Below, piece after piece: positions 12,588 through 24,548 of a stretch of 64,000 bases of DNA (position 1 is its first letter; each line of letters opens with the position of its first letter). The notes under the pieces were generated by a model that saw only the letters and a program-made list of their open reading frames with translations, was not told the DNA's origin and made no database searches. The position numbers and the translations under genes are program-made. This DNA is from Camarhynchus parvulus (lineage: Eukaryota; Chordata; Aves; Passeriformes; Thraupidae), in the NCBI RefSeq assembly GCF_901933205.1, contig NC_044600.1, positions 8,408,501 to 8,472,500 of the forward strand, in the 5' to 3' direction.

Positions 12588-15043
12588 TCCCATCAGGGCT
12601 GGCTGTCCTTGAACTTCATGGGCAGGGGATAAACACTTGGCATTTAGAGAACAGTCTGAAATGGTAATGCTCTCTAGAGGCATTCTGTGTGCCAAATAAA
12701 TATTCTAAGTTTATATCAAGATTATTGTCACCTATTTAATGGCTCATTGATTTTAGAAGCCATACCAATTCTCTCTTTCCTTTCTGTTGAGGTAGCTACA
12801 GCAATAACTAACCACAAAAATTAGATAAGATGCTGAAGTGTGATTTTAAAACATCTGTGCATTTGATATCCCTACTTTTAAATGAGAGATGAGTTAATGT
12901 CTGCCTGCCTTACCCACATCACCACCTTTGCCCTGTATGAATCCAAAGACAGACAAGACAAATTGGATTAAACTGAGCATGATTTTAAAAAATAAATATA
13001 AAATCCTCAAAACTCTACTATTTTTTTCTATGGTCCTTTGAAGCACATACGAATACAAAACCAAAGAGCTGGTTCCCAGGGAAAGGCTCCAGCCTCACAT
13101 GCCTCAGAAACGTGCATGCTCCATACCCCTCCTTCAGAACAGGTCAAAAATAACTCCACTGTAGCATTTCCCATCAGATGAACAAATGCACATCTGATTT
13201 GCACAGCATCAGATCCACTTTCACATTGTTATTTAGAAAAAATGGAAACTACCTGGAAAATGCAAACAAAGCACCTCTCCTCTGCACTTATCAAGCAGCA
13301 GGTTTCAGTTTTTCATTTCAAGTAGACATTATTCAATCCACTAAACTTCTAAGTGAAATATTTTAAGAAAAATGAGAGAAATAAAATCTAAAGAACACAC
13401 TGAGAGTTTATTCAAATATTCCAACAGAGAAAAATAAGAGAAATTTTATTTAGCAAAAAACATTCTTAGTGGGTTTTAATCTTATGCAGGGTTGAAAGAA
13501 AGTTTAAAACCTTAAAAACTTATTTACACATAATAGAAAAAATGTCTTTTCCAAACAGGCCAGCAAATTTCAAACCCTTGATTCCCATTTTTCCTTGATC
13601 TTGCTATTGTGTCGTCCTTAATTTCCTATGTAATCCTTTCTTCCATGTACTTGATTCAACAATAATTTGTGAGTTGTGGGCCATGCAGAGGCATTCAGCC
13701 CCTGTTTCTTTACAGCATTATCCACCCTCTCCCTGGCCCAGGAGGATTGCAGAGGTTCACGTCTACAGTAAATGCTCACTTCACGTTTTCAGCTAAAACT
13801 CTAGTCAGTGTAGAAAACTTCCCAAAATTGCTTTGCAGCTGGCCAGACAGGAGATCATCCAATTTCTGAGGCACTGAAACCAGAAGGCCACTTTGTCCCT
13901 ATGAGAAGACTTTTTTTTTCCTGAAATATGGCATCATATTCTCAGAGAACAAGCACAGAAAGTGCTGTATGTTACACCTCACCCAGCAAACAAATCCAGT
14001 CCCCAGTGGATACTGCAGACACAATACCAGTAACACACCAGCACTTCATTGGCCACCTTTCTGCACACACTTATCTCCCCTGTTTTAGTCTGCAAAACCC
14101 AATGTTTAAGCTATATAAGGATCTTTTTTCCTTGGTTACTTTGCATATCCTTGTTCAGATACACTACCTGTTTTCCTTACTTTTATTGCTAGGTAACGTG
14201 GGTGACATTTGGGCATCTGTTCAAACATCTTTAAACATTTTCCCAACTCCCATGGTGTCCTTTGTGGCACTCTCTCAATTGATTCCATGGAATTATTTTC
14301 ACAAATTCGTCAGTCCCACAAAAATTTATTTGCAAAATTTCATTTTAGCAGCAATTAGCAGATCTAAATGGTTATTCAAAAATGTTAACTGGGTCTCTGC
14401 TTTGTTCTGCTGCATCTCCTCCCAGCACCCTAGGGATGCAAAGAACCTGGATACAACCCCTCTGACACAAACTATGGGTATTTCTGCAGATCATTCAGAG
14501 CTCTGACCATCGTATACCCCAGCTCTGACTGAAATGCATCAGACACTGACAACACAAACACTCCCCAACCTACTCATGACCCATCACAGACTTGCACAAA
14601 TTCCATTTGTAAATGAGCTACAGGCCAAAAACTGCTCATTTAAATAATTTGCCAAATGTTCTTGAATGAAACTTAGAAGAACACAGCTTTGTGCTGTCAG
14701 GCATTTCACATGCCCCAAACCAAAGCTGTTTGATAATGATTAATTATCCTGAACTTCATTAAAGTTCAATCTTGATTGTGATTATTACTGATTAAGTACT
14801 ACTCCAACTTCACACTTCAGTACAATAGCTGAGATTCAGAAAATGAGTGGAGTGCCCATTGCCCTTGGCAGCACTAACACACACTCCAGCCACAAACACG
14901 GGTTCTAACATGACGTGTACAGGTTTCCAAACAACTGGGATTCTTTACTTTCATAAAGTTCAGCGATACTCACAATTTCAAAATTATTTTTGACCCTTTC
15001 TTTGTCACTCTTGAGCTCTGTTCCTTCTACAACAGTGAGCCAG
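12588..15043. other. noncoding sequence containing a second long chance-like ORF
   Basis: AT-rich unique DNA. A 192-codon plus frame (13928-14506) begins right after a T-rich tract. It contains a hydrophobic stretch near residues 67-90 but no recognised family motif, and it ends in sequence with no gene-like 3' context. I treat it as fortuitous. A polypyrimidine run lies at about 13911-13922. Confidence 0.45.
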
Positions 15044-15428
15044 TACCTTTAGGTATTTTCACATGCTGATAAGATCTACTTAAGCCTCCCCTTGTCCAGG
15101 CTAAACTGTCTGAGCTCCCTCAGCTGTTCCTCATGGGAGATGCTCCAGTCCCTTCAACTGTGGTCCCTTGTTGGTCTCTTTCTAGTATATTCATTTCTCT
15201 CTTGCATTTGGGAGCCCATAATTTGGTACAGCACTCCAGGAGCAGCCTGACAAGTGCTGAATAGAGGGAAAGGATGACCTCCTACAACCTGCTGGTAATG
15301 CTTCCAGTAAAGCCCAACGTACCACTGAACTTCTTTCTGGCAAATGCACATTTATTGGCTCATGGTCAACTTGGTGCCCACCAGGACCACCAGGTTCTTT
15401 TCTGCAAAGCTGCTCTCCAGCTGGGCAG
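15044..15428 (-). mobile_element. CR1 LINE fragment, internal 3' region, antisense
   Basis: Antisense CR1 landmarks occur in the expected order: CCTTTAGGTATT, GCTGATAAGATCT, TTGTCCAGGCTAAACTG, AGCTCCCTCAGC, GGGAGATGCTCCAGTCCC, CAGCACTCCAGGAGCAGCCT, AGTGCTGAATAGAGGGAAAGGATGACC, TTGGCTCATGGTCAACTTG, CCACCAGGACCACCAGGTTC and GCTGCTCTCCAGCTGG. The element reads on the minus strand. The 3' terminal part (the AGAATCATAG end) is absent and similarity fades after 15428, so this is a degraded internal piece. It covers the end of the reverse-transcriptase ORF and the adjacent 3' region of the family, but the frames are broken. Confidence 0.88.
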
Positions 15429-17459
15429 TGTGAAGTGATGGATGAGTAAGGCAGAGCTCAAGGCTTTCACACATGAAAGGGTATATTCTCCACACATTGC
15501 AAGGAGTGTTCAGTTCAAAAACAAGTATTTCATTTTGCTCACAGCTCCTCACCCAGATGGTCTGGGCAAGCATGGTCCCAGTCTACTGACTCACTCACAA
15601 CTTTGGTAAGGTTTCTAGTAAGCTCTTTATCAGCCATTGCTTGTCTGCCTTTAAAACTTATGTGCAGCCAAAATGCTTGTTCATGTTGATGAGTCAATTC
15701 TAGTACGTTATTTGTACTGGATGTCTTGAATATTAGTCTTTCATTACCTGTTGTACATCATGTAGATAAAATTACATCCTATGCGAACAAACTTCTTTGC
15801 AAATATAAAATCAAAGCAAAGAACATTAAGTTGAAACACAACTGATAGTGCAACATTAATTTCATTGCAAGGAAGAGGTTCTATTCGTGCTGTTTGATTT
15901 TCTCTGAATAATAGTACCGATTTACTAGACCAAGGAGTTATTAATTTTTACAATTCTCTACGGTAAAACATGGTAGCATATAGTAGCATGACTTTGCTGT
16001 ATTATAAAAACAGGGTCAGTATTTCAGTAACACTCTTGTTATTAATAAAGTTACTCAGCATAAACTGAACATCCTGTGACTCTGAAATGTTCAAACATAT
16101 CATTCCAATCATTTTCCACTCCTTGCTAAGTACTGCTGCAACTCAAATTGCAATGTCAGCTGCCTAGATAAGGATTATGTAAGCCAAGGAAAAAAATAGT
16201 ATGAATATCTAACTGCAAGTCAGCATGAAAATAAATGACTCAAACATGGAATAATTCGGATTTTGAGACTGGCACTGCAAGTCACATCTGGGTCCATTTC
16301 TGTGCAAACAAAACAATGGCCTATTACAAAAATTTAAAAAAACCTACTGGAATTAGCTTCTGCAAAGAACAGATATATTTCATTGAAATATTCAGCTCTC
16401 AGATTGTGGTATCATACAAAATGGGAATAGTAGGAATATTATCCACAGAGAACAGAGCTTTCATAGCACATAACAAAATTATAGTGGTTTACAGTTTATT
16501 AAAAAAAATTTTAAAAGCTGTGTAGATATTAAAACAATCTAAAGACTGCCAAACAAAAAAAAAAAGAATTGGAAATCTTGCAATATTAATTTTTTTTAAA
16601 AAGAGAAAATATTGTTCTCTGAAGAAATTGTTTCAAAATAACATGACACACTCAAGCCACAATATAGAAAAGACAACAAACATGGCTGTTTCCTCTGTCA
16701 TAAAATACTAAATATTTTGAAATGCTTAAACAAAAAGAAAAAGTTTGAATGAAATAGGATGCTGCTTAAGAAGTTCCAAATCAAAGATCATGGGCTCCAC
16801 AGAGCAATTAAGTGTCACCGACATGAGTGATTTCAACATTGAGTCTTTGACCCATCAAAAAACAGCTGAATTTTACTTCCTCATTAAATAGATCACTTTT
16901 GAGAAGGGAAGGCAGAATTTCTTAAAATCTTACCAGTGGTCCCAATCTTACCACTTCAGCACTCAAGGCTTCCTTCTCATGGGAACTATGCCATTAAGCA
17001 AGAAACTTGTCAGTCAAGGCACCATTGGTATTTATGTGTTCAGAACTGGAGGTTCCCAAGAACAGCTGTACCTATAAAAACACTGAGACAAGCAGCAGTC
17101 ACTGCTGAACCTTCCTAGCAGCAACAACACATTCCAAAGCAACAAACTGGCTGGCAATGGAAATACACAGGAAATCTGAAAGAGGGCAAGAAAAGCACCT
17201 CAAAACCGTTTTTCCAGAAGCAGACTAAAGAAAGTAAAATCGGACAAGGAAGATGAGATCAAGGCACTGGAATTAAACAGAGCTGCAGATGGATGGAGAG
17301 ACTGAGAAGTGCCACCTTTGTGCAGCAATATTTTTTAAGACAAATACAAAAAAGTATTCACAGAAAGACCAATGGCTGTACTTAGTATTTGGATTAACCT
17401 TGTCCCCTAGTTTGACACTGTCATTCACCAACCCCAGTAAGTCTGACTAAGTAGCTATA
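15429..17459. other. noncoding sequence, no gene seen
   Basis: AT-rich, including an A-run of about 11 at 16555-16565 and a nearby T-run at about 16591-16598. A further LINE remnant could lie directly after 15428 (to about 15600), but I could not align it with confidence. No exon is recognised. Confidence 0.5.
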
Positions 17460-17556
17460 CGGGGCTGTAAGCCAGATGGGCAAGCAGGGCGGAAGAGCAA
17501 AGTGGGACGTGGAGACCTGGGGTGGACCCCGAGGACCAGACATGCCCAGATAAACG
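17460..17556. other. CpG-bearing, G-rich block in CpG-poor surroundings
   Basis: Five CpG dinucleotides (17460, 17490, 17508, 17530, 17555) fall within about 96 bp, whereas flanking kilobases have very few. The plus strand is G-rich. It could be a conserved or unmethylated regulatory element, or a younger insertion. I recognise no repeat family and no open frame. Confidence 0.35.
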
Positions 17557-18764
17557 AGTTTGAGCAAGGCATTCAAGTCATCATCTTTGTTTTGAACTAA
17601 TGAAAATTTAATGGTAGTTAGGGTTAGGTATGGGGCCGTGTCTGGCCACTGTCACAGAGGGAGACCAGGCAACTGTGACCTGTGATCTGGCATGGACCAG
17701 TCTTCTTTATGTCTCCTGGTCTGTGATCTACTGTGCTGTACCTGTACGTGCTGGATTTGTATTCACTTACAGCTGGGGGTCAGCCCCACTTTCCAGCAAG
17801 AAAATTTTTAAAAGCAAAAATGACGGGAATTAGCACAGAAGGGAAAACATCTCTGTTCTCATGTTGAAAAAACTTCAAGATTTCTAAGATAGAGTAGCCT
17901 GGCATCTGAAACAGTTTTCCCTCTGAAGCTGTTGACCTACTTTGTTAGCTATACAATTTCTTACAAATTTACTATATTATAACAGCTGTGTTCATGCTGT
18001 TCTAGTGTCAGCACTTCTATTCTAAACCCCATTTTTTACACACTTCCGTAATAACTCAATTATAAAACTTGGGTAAAACGTGGCTCTCCACAAGCATTTT
18101 CTTCTCCAAAGTACATTTGACCATCCACAAAAATGCACCATTGCAAAATGCCAAATTGCCCACTTGGGTCTGATTTGTGTCCCAGAGCATGCCAGGACTC
18201 TGACTGAGGGTGGCTGGGGAAGGTTTCTGAGCCCATCCGCGCTGTCTGGAAACAAAGACCTGCTCTTGCCACTGCCAGGCTGACTGCAGACATGTGGTGT
18301 GTGGCCCTGCATGGTTTTCCTGTGCTGCCTGGGTGGGTTTACACAGACCCCCAGCACCCTACAGAGCTGCTCCGCAGTCAGGCATCCCAAATGGGATGGC
18401 AACTTCATGGGGGACAGTCTGGGAAGTAAAGGGAAGGCTTGAGCTGGGAGAAACCAGTGCAGGGAGGGAAAGAACAGAAGAAAGGGCAGTTTGCTTTCCT
18501 ACGACACTGTCAGCAGTGTCCTTACAGAGCAGCAGATAGGAAATAAGGGAGGGGAACCCAACAGCCATACAGACAAAATGGCAGGAAGAAATCTATCTCC
18601 CCAGCTCAATTACAGCCAAGCTTTGTCTTTCTTAATTCCCTCCCTGCTTGCTTCAGACCTCTCTTTGCACCTCCTGGATCCCTGCACCAAACTGACTTGT
18701 AGCCCTCCCATAGGTTTTTCCTACTTTATCCTACTCTTTCTGCTAAAAAGGCACCAAAACCACA
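17557..18764. other. noncoding sequence, no gene seen
   Basis: The region includes a 12-bp telomere-like GTTAGGGTTAGG at 17617-17628, too short to call an interstitial telomere. A GC-richer patch at 18180-18480 has overlapping open frames on both strands without recognisable products. Confidence 0.5.
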
Positions 18765-18960
18765 GGAGATATTCAAGGTGCTGGAGCAACATAGATATGG
18801 TGGCACAACAGTGTCTCTCCATTTTGTTCTCTATTTCTCTCCTAATAACCCATAACATTTTGTTTGCTTTTCTGCCTGCCCCTGAGTCTAGCCCCCAGGC
18901 TGTCACAGAGCTGTCTGCTGTAGACCAGGTCTCACTCCTGAACAGGATCTCTTTGCTTTG
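18765..18960 (-). mobile_element. ancient L3/CR1-like LINE fragment, antisense
   Basis: The order of words here (ATTCAAGGTGCTGGAG, then GGTGGCACAACAGTGTCTC, TTCTCTATTTCTCTCCTAAT, CATAACATTTTGTTTGCTTT, then CTGTCACAGAGCTGTC) matches what I know of the antisense 3' region of ancient amniote L3/CR1-type LINEs. In those, 'AACATTTTGTTTGCTTTTTTG' is a hallmark. Divergence is high, so the copy is old. Boundaries are approximate. An overlapping plus frame (18491-18961) is incidental. Confidence 0.6.
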
Positions 18961-20475
18961 ACACATCGGGCCAGGTAGCACATACTCCCTGATGCTACAT
19001 CCACACATCCTCCATCGTGTTGTCCTTGGCACTGGCTGCACACAGCCTGAGCAGGACACAATCACCAGGCAAGGACTTCAGACAGAAAACATCCTCTAGC
19101 GATGCCTCCACCTGACAGCACCAAACCCCAAAGGCACTAAGCTCCAAAACATCACCAAGGCTGAAATAAAATCAACCCTCTGTACATCCATCACCGTCCA
19201 GCTTCTTTCCCCATTTAAGTGTAATACACAAGGTAGTCTCCACACTGGAGACTCTCTTCTAAATACAGGATTGCTGTCATTCTTAAAGACTTACTAATTT
19301 TCAGCCCATTCTCTGTTTTTCTCAGTCTGGACTTGCTTCTGGAAGGCTCCAAACAGCAGCAGCTTGTTTACAGTAAAATCATCAGAAAATCTTAATTCAG
19401 GAAATGAGAAAATATTAAGCAATTACCATTTGTCATAGAAAATACATCTTGAAAACTTTTTATATAAAATGACCAATCATTTTATGTGTAAATGATGTCC
19501 TACTGAAATAAATGAAATTCTATGTCTACAAAATTAGGCATGACCATGTCCGGTCAATTGTGCATTACAAGTGATTCTCTTTGACTTCTTACAGCAAGAA
19601 ATGTTGCTGTATACTAATTTTGATAAGTTACAGAAATTTGATTAAATTCTACAGTTCATTTTAAAATGTCACAGAAAACCTTTTATCTGCTCCTCCTTTC
19701 TTCAGATACCATGACCAAATGAAAGAATTCAGATACAGTCCATAAATGGATCTTCCCAATTGCTACCTAAGCATGTATGTGACAGCTGTCAATTTGGAAA
19801 TAGTTTACCACAACAGAAAGATGACAGGAAAATACTACTGATACAGCAGCAATGGCACAAAATAGAAATAATGGAAATCCTGTAGGAAATCTCTGTACTA
19901 CAAGAGATGTTCAGTAGTTAGAGAAAATCATTAAAACCTGAATTGAGGAAATGGGTTAAATTTTTCACAGCAAAGGGTAACAGATAAAAGTAAGCAAACA
20001 TCACCAACCTTCCAGGGAGAGCCATACCTTGTACAGAGTGCAGGTACCTATCAACAGTGCAGGGTGGGCACTGGATTTCACAGGCACACTGCTATAGTGG
20101 ATAATAACTTTATAATCACTATATCATTTCCATACACCATGCAGACAATACAGTCATGCAAGTGTCATGATTGCATAATTGCACGATTATTAGATTAATC
20201 CAGACAGGCAGCAATTACACTCACACTGCCACAGCTGCCACAGCCCACCCTTGCTGCCAGCACGTTGGCTCTGGATCTCCAATGGAGCCTGGGAAAGCAA
20301 TGGGTGTGGGAAGCATGGGAATCCCCTCCTCTAATGCTTCTTCAGGACATGCAGGGATACTGCACTTCCAGGTGTTTTGGAATACAATACATGGGATGGC
20401 ATGTGGCCCATTTGAAGGTAGAGACTTTCCTCTACATTTGAGAATTTTCTGCATCTCAAGAGAGATATTGGCAAC
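18961..20475. other. noncoding sequence, no gene seen
   Basis: AT-rich unique-looking DNA with no recognised exon, repeat or RNA gene. A 117-codon plus frame (20171-20524) overlaps an open minus frame (20221-20517) in a locally GC-richer stretch, and neither is recognisable. Confidence 0.5.
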
Positions 20476-20500
20476 ATATACAAATACTATATTTGTATAT
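20476..20500. repeat. perfect AT-rich hairpin, 10-bp stem
   Basis: ATATACAAAT (20476-20485) pairs exactly with ATTTGTATAT (20491-20500) across a 5-nt spacer, and a direct partial copy ATATACAAA follows at about 20499. It is a likely by-product of AT-rich microsatellite-like sequence. Confidence 0.7.
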
Positions 20501-23393
20501 ATACAAAACATCAGCAAAGACTGACTCTTGAACTGACCCCCTCAAAGTTCATATCCTTCCAGACCAACCCTTTATCCAGAAGCACCAAGTCTGCTTTCTT
20601 GTATGACTAAATTATATTCCAGCACTGGGCAAAGACCATGAAGATTTCCTAAGAAAACTAGGACAACTTCCTTAAAACTAGGAGAAATTCAAGGTGTAGG
20701 AGCATTGTAACACATCTGGGCTGCATTCCAAATGACAAGGGCTAAGATAGGAGATTGGGGAATTTTATAAAGGTAAAACTTCACAAAGCTTGCTTTTGGG
20801 ACCCATTTAAATGTGAAACTCAGGGACCACAAACCTGTGGGAACCAGGGAAGAGATGCCTAATTCATTCCCACTTTTAAAGGCCTTAAAAAAAATCCCTG
20901 GGGAATGCAGAGCAATACCTGTCTGAGTGAGAGCACCTCAAGAGCTGCGTGTCTGAGCGCTGCTCAAGGCTAACAAGCCTGTGCCTTACTTGCACAGTCC
21001 AGGGGATGTGCTTGTTATGGTAAATGCTGTCAGACTGTGTATATTAAAACTCTGCTGACTTTAAGCAGAAAACAGAAGGGAAGTAGGAACAGTCCTCCTC
21101 ACCCTGGTGTGTATAGCAACCATGCAGTGGACATCATGATGGCATTGAAAATGCTCTGAATTTGATTTGAGAAGTTCTTTCGACCATTGATAAAAAATAA
21201 GGAAACTTTTCAGCCCCTGAAATACAGTTCCTATTCCTTTTCCCAAAACATAACTTCTATTTTAAGACTGAACTGATCTTTAAAAAGCATAAACGCTGTT
21301 TCTTCAGCTGCACCATACATTCCTGTGAAGTGTTCATCATAAGCAACAGCAACTAAATTAACTTCATAACAGTGTGGTGGGATTTCAAGGGAAAGAAAAA
21401 CAAACAAACAACATTGTAATGTGAAGAGACACACTTTTTCATAAGATCTCTGCCCACTGGGTGAGAATAACCATGCTTCCAGCACACTGTTCTCGCTCAT
21501 TTAATAACAGGATACAATCTTAGGTTGTGTATATGTTGACAGAAAGTAGAAGTGACAGAAAGCTTGGAAAGCTTTGATTTTACTATATGCTTGTTGGAAT
21601 GGAAACATTTGAAGAGAACCTCTAGGCTGCTAAAATCTGTCACTTGAACATCAAATATATATAAATAAAATCAGCTTTATCTGCCAATAGAAAGATACCA
21701 TCTATTTCCATTGTGAATTGTAATAATATCTGGTTTAGGCCTTTTCTCTTTCAGCCACTTCATAAGCTTCTGTGTGCTTTGGGGATGCAAATATTCTGCA
21801 CCCGCCAAGGAATATAGCAGCAATACCTCAAAGTTGTGTCAAACTCCCTGCACAGCTGGAATTTGAAGTCTAGAATCTGAAAACAAGGCATGAAGAAGAT
21901 TCATTGCTAAAGGGCATGAAAATCCCAGCTGAAGACTAGCCCATAAAGACAAAGACCACAGTGGGTTCTCCTGACTATGGACAAAATTCAGTAACCTGGA
22001 GAGAGCTCTGCTGTTCCATCAAAATCAGCATCAATCCTTAAAGCAACAGGAAGTTCCATCTTTCTGAAACAGGATGGATTAATATGGGTAAAAACTAAAT
22101 TCCTAATGCTATGAAACATGCTCTATTTTTTTCAAAATCCTCCAATCATAATAGGTAATTCTGACAAACACAGGCTATTTAAGTGCTTAACTTTCAACAT
22201 CTTGACTTTCTAAACTTAATTCCATAAACACACAAATGCACATGTACCATCTAGACAGAGGCAGTAATTACAGCTGGCAGCTGTGAGGGCACTTTACATG
22301 TTTCAGTAATAAACCTATCTATCCCTATTAAATATTAATGTACAATCTCCCCCTATTACCTATTATGCCATCAGTCACATCACTTTAAGGAGGAAGGTCA
22401 GCAAAAACAACATAACAAGGTTTTTGTCCTTTTTTAAAATACAGCCCAAGCAGTTTATAGATGTTAATAAAACCCCTGACAAGAGAAGCACTATTTATTA
22501 AAAGGATTGATATACAAGCAGGAAAAATAGAATGTTTTCCTGCTTTAAATTTACTTGTCTATTGTATAAATAACAGAGGCTAAGAAGGACAGGGAAAGGA
22601 AGGTGAAATGAAAATACACCCTGGTCAGTCTCTGTGCTGTGATGTCCCAGGCCCTCCTCAGGGACTTGGAGAAGCCTCCACTGGAAGTTGGTGCCACTCC
22701 ACATGGACACCTGAGCCAGGTAGAGCTGTGTGGGTAGGAGAGTGCCCAGGTAAGGGTTCAGATACACCCCACAATGTCCCCAACTCCCCCATCTGTATTT
22801 GAGAAGACATGCAGAGGCTGCCTTCCAGATCTGCCATAAACCTGAGTATCTTCAGCTGTCATGTTTCTATTAATGTCACCGTTTGTTTCCATGTCTTCCT
22901 AAACAAGAAGGATGGCTCTGGCAAGTGAAAGCACATATGATACCCGCAGACATTGTGAATAATTTGAAATTATTATTTTCATTTTCTCACTTATTAATAC
23001 AGCCTGGCACACAGTTCATAAGCTGACTCACTTGACACTCAGACTTCTCTACTTAAAAAAAAATGCCAATTTGATATAAATTGGGATGTTTCACATAACT
23101 ATATTTCCACAAGCTACTTCCAGTTAAATTGAAACGTGTCCTTTTATGTTTGACATTTTTGGACTAAGTCTACAAATTTCAAGAAAACTCATACTATTCA
23201 GGACTCTTTAGTTTCCTTTTCACCAGTTGTTTTTACCCAAATAACTTCCATATCATTCTTCTGAAATTGCTATTTTTCCCCTCCTGTAATAACTCCTACA
23301 AAACACACAGAAAAAATCCTTTAAATCATAAAACATAGGAGAAAATTCCCGCTTTGAAAAGGTAAATACATTTGAATACAAACACACACATGC
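20501..23393. other. noncoding sequence, no gene seen
   Basis: AT-rich unique DNA. Small frames such as 22608-22802 plus and 22498-22767 minus overlap and show no domain. No LINE or LTR signature was recognised. Confidence 0.5.

Positions 23394-23419
<26 letters not shown>
23394..23419. repeat. (AT)13 microsatellite
   Basis: Thirteen AT units, preceded by a short AC-rich run (ACACACACATGC at about 23381-23393), so the locus is a compound AC/AT microsatellite. It is likely to vary in length between individuals. Confidence 0.95.
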
Positions 23420-23424
<5 letters not shown>

Positions 23425-23671
23425 GTCCACACCACTTTCTTCTTTTTTTTTTCCTCTTTAGTAATTCAAAACCAGTTTTGACAACAAATTTTGAGTCAGC
23501 TTCAGTGCTTATTACTGGCTTCAATTTTCTTTTACTAGGGGATATTGCTCCATTAAATCAGTGTCTGCAAGATTGGAGTCCAGGAGAATTCTATCCTATT
23601 TCATGCTTCATTATGAAAGATTCATACAGCCTTACTCATCATGTTTCTACAGTCATCTACATCAACTTTAG
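23420..23671. other. noncoding, pyrimidine-rich then AT-rich
   Basis: A pyrimidine tract (about 23436-23459) directly follows the microsatellite. The rest is AT-rich and has no recognised feature. Confidence 0.5.
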
Positions 23672-23786
23672 CGTACTAAAACGCTGCACGGTACCGAGTG
23701 ACACGTTGGAATGATCAATCAAGTTCACCAGCTTAAACGCTCTGACAGCGATACGCAATCTTCCTTTGGTTAGGGATAAAGACACG
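23672..23786. promoter_or_regulatory. compact CpG-dense element, candidate conserved regulatory block
   Basis: Nine CpGs (23672, 23682, 23689, 23695, 23704, 23738, 23749, 23754, 23785) lie in 115 bp. Eight fall in only 84 bp, at GC content near 47 percent, so CpG is at or above random expectation, while neighbouring kilobases are nearly devoid of it. Words such as GATCAATCAAG, GGGATAAAG and, just downstream, GGTAATTAGC suggest factor binding. The plus frame crossing it (23418-23714) stops inside. Either selection or lack of methylation has preserved the CpGs, or the DNA arrived recently. I recognise no transposon or viral family. Regulatory identity is inference. Confidence 0.45.
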
Positions 23787-24321
23787 TCCTAATCAGCACA
23801 CAAGGGCCATCTTTATAGTGGTAATTAGCATTCACCAAATTGCAATGCTAAGTACAAAATGTTGAAAAGTGCCCTGAAGGCAGAAGTACAGGAGAGAGAT
23901 TATCCACAGGCCAGGAGCACTGGAAGATGCCTTTGTGCTGGAAGAAGTCCTGCAGTGATGAGAGCACCACATGCCTGAGCCTGTTTTCTGTGGGAAAGGG
24001 TGGTAATAGGATTAGTTTTCCACATGACATTTTATTAAATTGCCTCTCACATACACACCTTCCTCAATAAAAACCCAAACAAGCAAACAAAAAAACGCAA
24101 GTCATTCCTGTGTGAGACAGACTGAATTACTTCAGCTGGTATATTGTTTCACCTTATTTTTCCATTGCATGTAAAATACCTTGTAAGAAACATAAAACAG
24201 GGCTGGAACTAGAAGACAACCCAGGTACTGGCCTATCTGTCAAACCAGGGTTGGGACATTGAATTGTTATCTTCATTTAACATTGTACACTTCAAAATCT
24301 GTCTGTAGATGTGTGTACATG
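23787..24321. other. noncoding sequence, no gene seen
   Basis: Starts with ATCTTTATAGTGGTAATTAGC-like AT-rich sequence that may extend the preceding candidate element to about 23850. The rest is unremarkable. Confidence 0.45.
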
Positions 24322-24548
24322 TACAGGAAAGATTTAGATTGGACATTAAGAGAAACTTCTTCGCTGAAAAGGTTGTCAAACACTGGAACAGGTTACTCAA
24401 GGGAGTGATTAAGTCACCACTCCTGGAGATGTTTAAAGACATGCTATGTGGCACGTGGGGGACATGGTTTAGTGGTGGCCTTGGCAGTGCTGAGTTAATG
24501 GTTGGACCATCATCTTCAGGGTCTTTTCCAACCTGAATGCATTATAAT
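24322..24548 (+). mobile_element. CR1 LINE fragment, 3' end, sense orientation
   Basis: Sense CR1 landmarks occur in order: GGAAAGATTTAGATTGGACATTAAG, AAACTTCTTCGCTGAAAAGG, CACTGGAACAGGTTACTCAAGG, CACTCCTGGAGATGTTTAAAGA, TGGTTTAGTGGTGGCCTTGGCAGTGC, GTTAATGGTTGGACCATCATCTTCA and GGTCTTTTCCAACCTGAATGC. It ends in a degenerate ATTATAATAC where the family carries ATTCTATG-type terminal repeats. About 225 bp of the 3' end is retained (5' truncated). It is the clearest and probably youngest CR1 copy here, and the only one on the plus strand. Confidence 0.93.

Noticed and set aside
13928..14506. 192-codon plus-strand ORF with a hydrophobic segment
   Set aside because: No family resemblance, AT-rich codons, no CpG, no splice or promoter context. 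Its length is compatible with chance in six frames over 64 kb.
17617..17628. GTTAGGGTTAGG telomere-like repeat
   Set aside because: Only two units, which is expected by chance and not an interstitial telomeric array.
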